In this document: positions 4,996-5,044 of the stretch, one piece after another
Layout: every line of letters starts with the position of its first letter
Numbering within the stretch: the stretch's first letter is position 1
From: a bacterium
GTDB lineage: Bacteria > Patescibacteriota > Microgenomatia > UBA1400 > PJMF01
Direction: 5' to 3'
Length of the DNA stretch: 5,044 nt
Assembly: GCA_900299155.1 (NCBI GenBank)
Contig: OMIS01000050.1
Span: forward strand, 1 to 5,044
The notes under the pieces: model-generated
The model's database searches: none
What the model was told of the DNA's origin: nothing
Seen by the model: only the letters and a program-made list of their open reading frames with translations
Program-made: the position numbers and the translations under genes

Positions 4996-4998
4996 TAT
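4990..4998 (+). promoter_or_regulatory. Possible extended -10 of a rightward gene
   Basis: TGTTAATAT is TGn plus TAATAT (4/6 match). It lies 13 bases before ATG 5012. There is no clear -35 at 16-18 bp. The hexamer overlaps the right arm of the inverted repeat. Confidence 0.3.
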
Positions 4999-5011
4999 GG
5001 TTGTAAGATCA

Positions 5012-5044
5012 ATGAAAAATAGATATTGCAATAGATCACGATTA
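5012..5044 (+). CDS. Possible start of a rightward gene (11 codons visible)
   Basis: An open frame starts at ATG 5012 (MKNRYCNRSRL) and continues off the right edge; an in-frame ATG at 4997 is an alternative. The visible part is basic and too short to assign. Support is limited to the promoter-like TGTTAATAT upstream and to this being the only plus-strand frame still open here. There is no convincing ribosome binding site. Confidence 0.25.
   Translation, partial: MKNRYCNRSRL

Overview
The window looks like a piece of a compact, roughly 40-45% GC bacterial chromosome. It has short intergenic gaps, standard stop codons and many small nucleotide-metabolism enzymes. The mix of an RfaE2-like nucleotidyltransferase, a fused dCMP deaminase, a CPFC-type HIT protein and a divergent ThyA, together with short or absent 5' leaders, suggests a member of the Patescibacteria (CPR). 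That placement is inference from gene style and is not proven here. UGA acts as a stop (3310-3312, directly followed by a terminator), which argues against the UGA-recoding lineages.

Left part (1-952): a minus-strand gene runs off the left edge and encodes an unassigned protein with a zinc-metallopeptidase signature (HETVH plus a downstream EGCA). It has an extended -10 promoter placed so that its mRNA would be leaderless. A CTAG-centred near-palindrome covers its -35 region.

Middle part (953-3343): a plus-strand RfaE2-like cytidylyl/adenylyltransferase starts at TTG behind a good ribosome binding site. It converges on a minus-strand class I glutamine amidotransferase-like (peptidase C26) gene. 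That gene shares a 67-bp divergent promoter region with a plus-strand dCMP deaminase, which carries an extra N-terminal nucleotidyltransferase-like domain. A hairpin-T-tract terminator closes the deaminase gene and overlaps the stop codon of the next, convergent gene.

Right part (3334-5044): thyA and a HIT-family gene form a minus-strand pair with a 39-nt gap. thyA has a complete -35/extended -10 promoter and would also be leaderless, while the HIT gene has a Shine-Dalgarno site. Upstream of thyA lie a possible 48-residue membrane-like small ORF (minus strand) and an inverted repeat overlapping a probable rightward promoter. At the right edge there is perhaps the first few codons of another gene.

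Functionally, dCMP deaminase (dCMP to dUMP) and ThyA (dUMP to dTMP) form a two-step dTMP supply route placed tail to tail around the HIT gene. I see no mobile element, CRISPR array, tRNA or rRNA. The items most worth following up are the repeated CTAG-centred operator-like element, the recurring leaderless promoter layout, the fused deaminase, the altered ThyA phosphate-binding residues and the unassigned HExxH protein.
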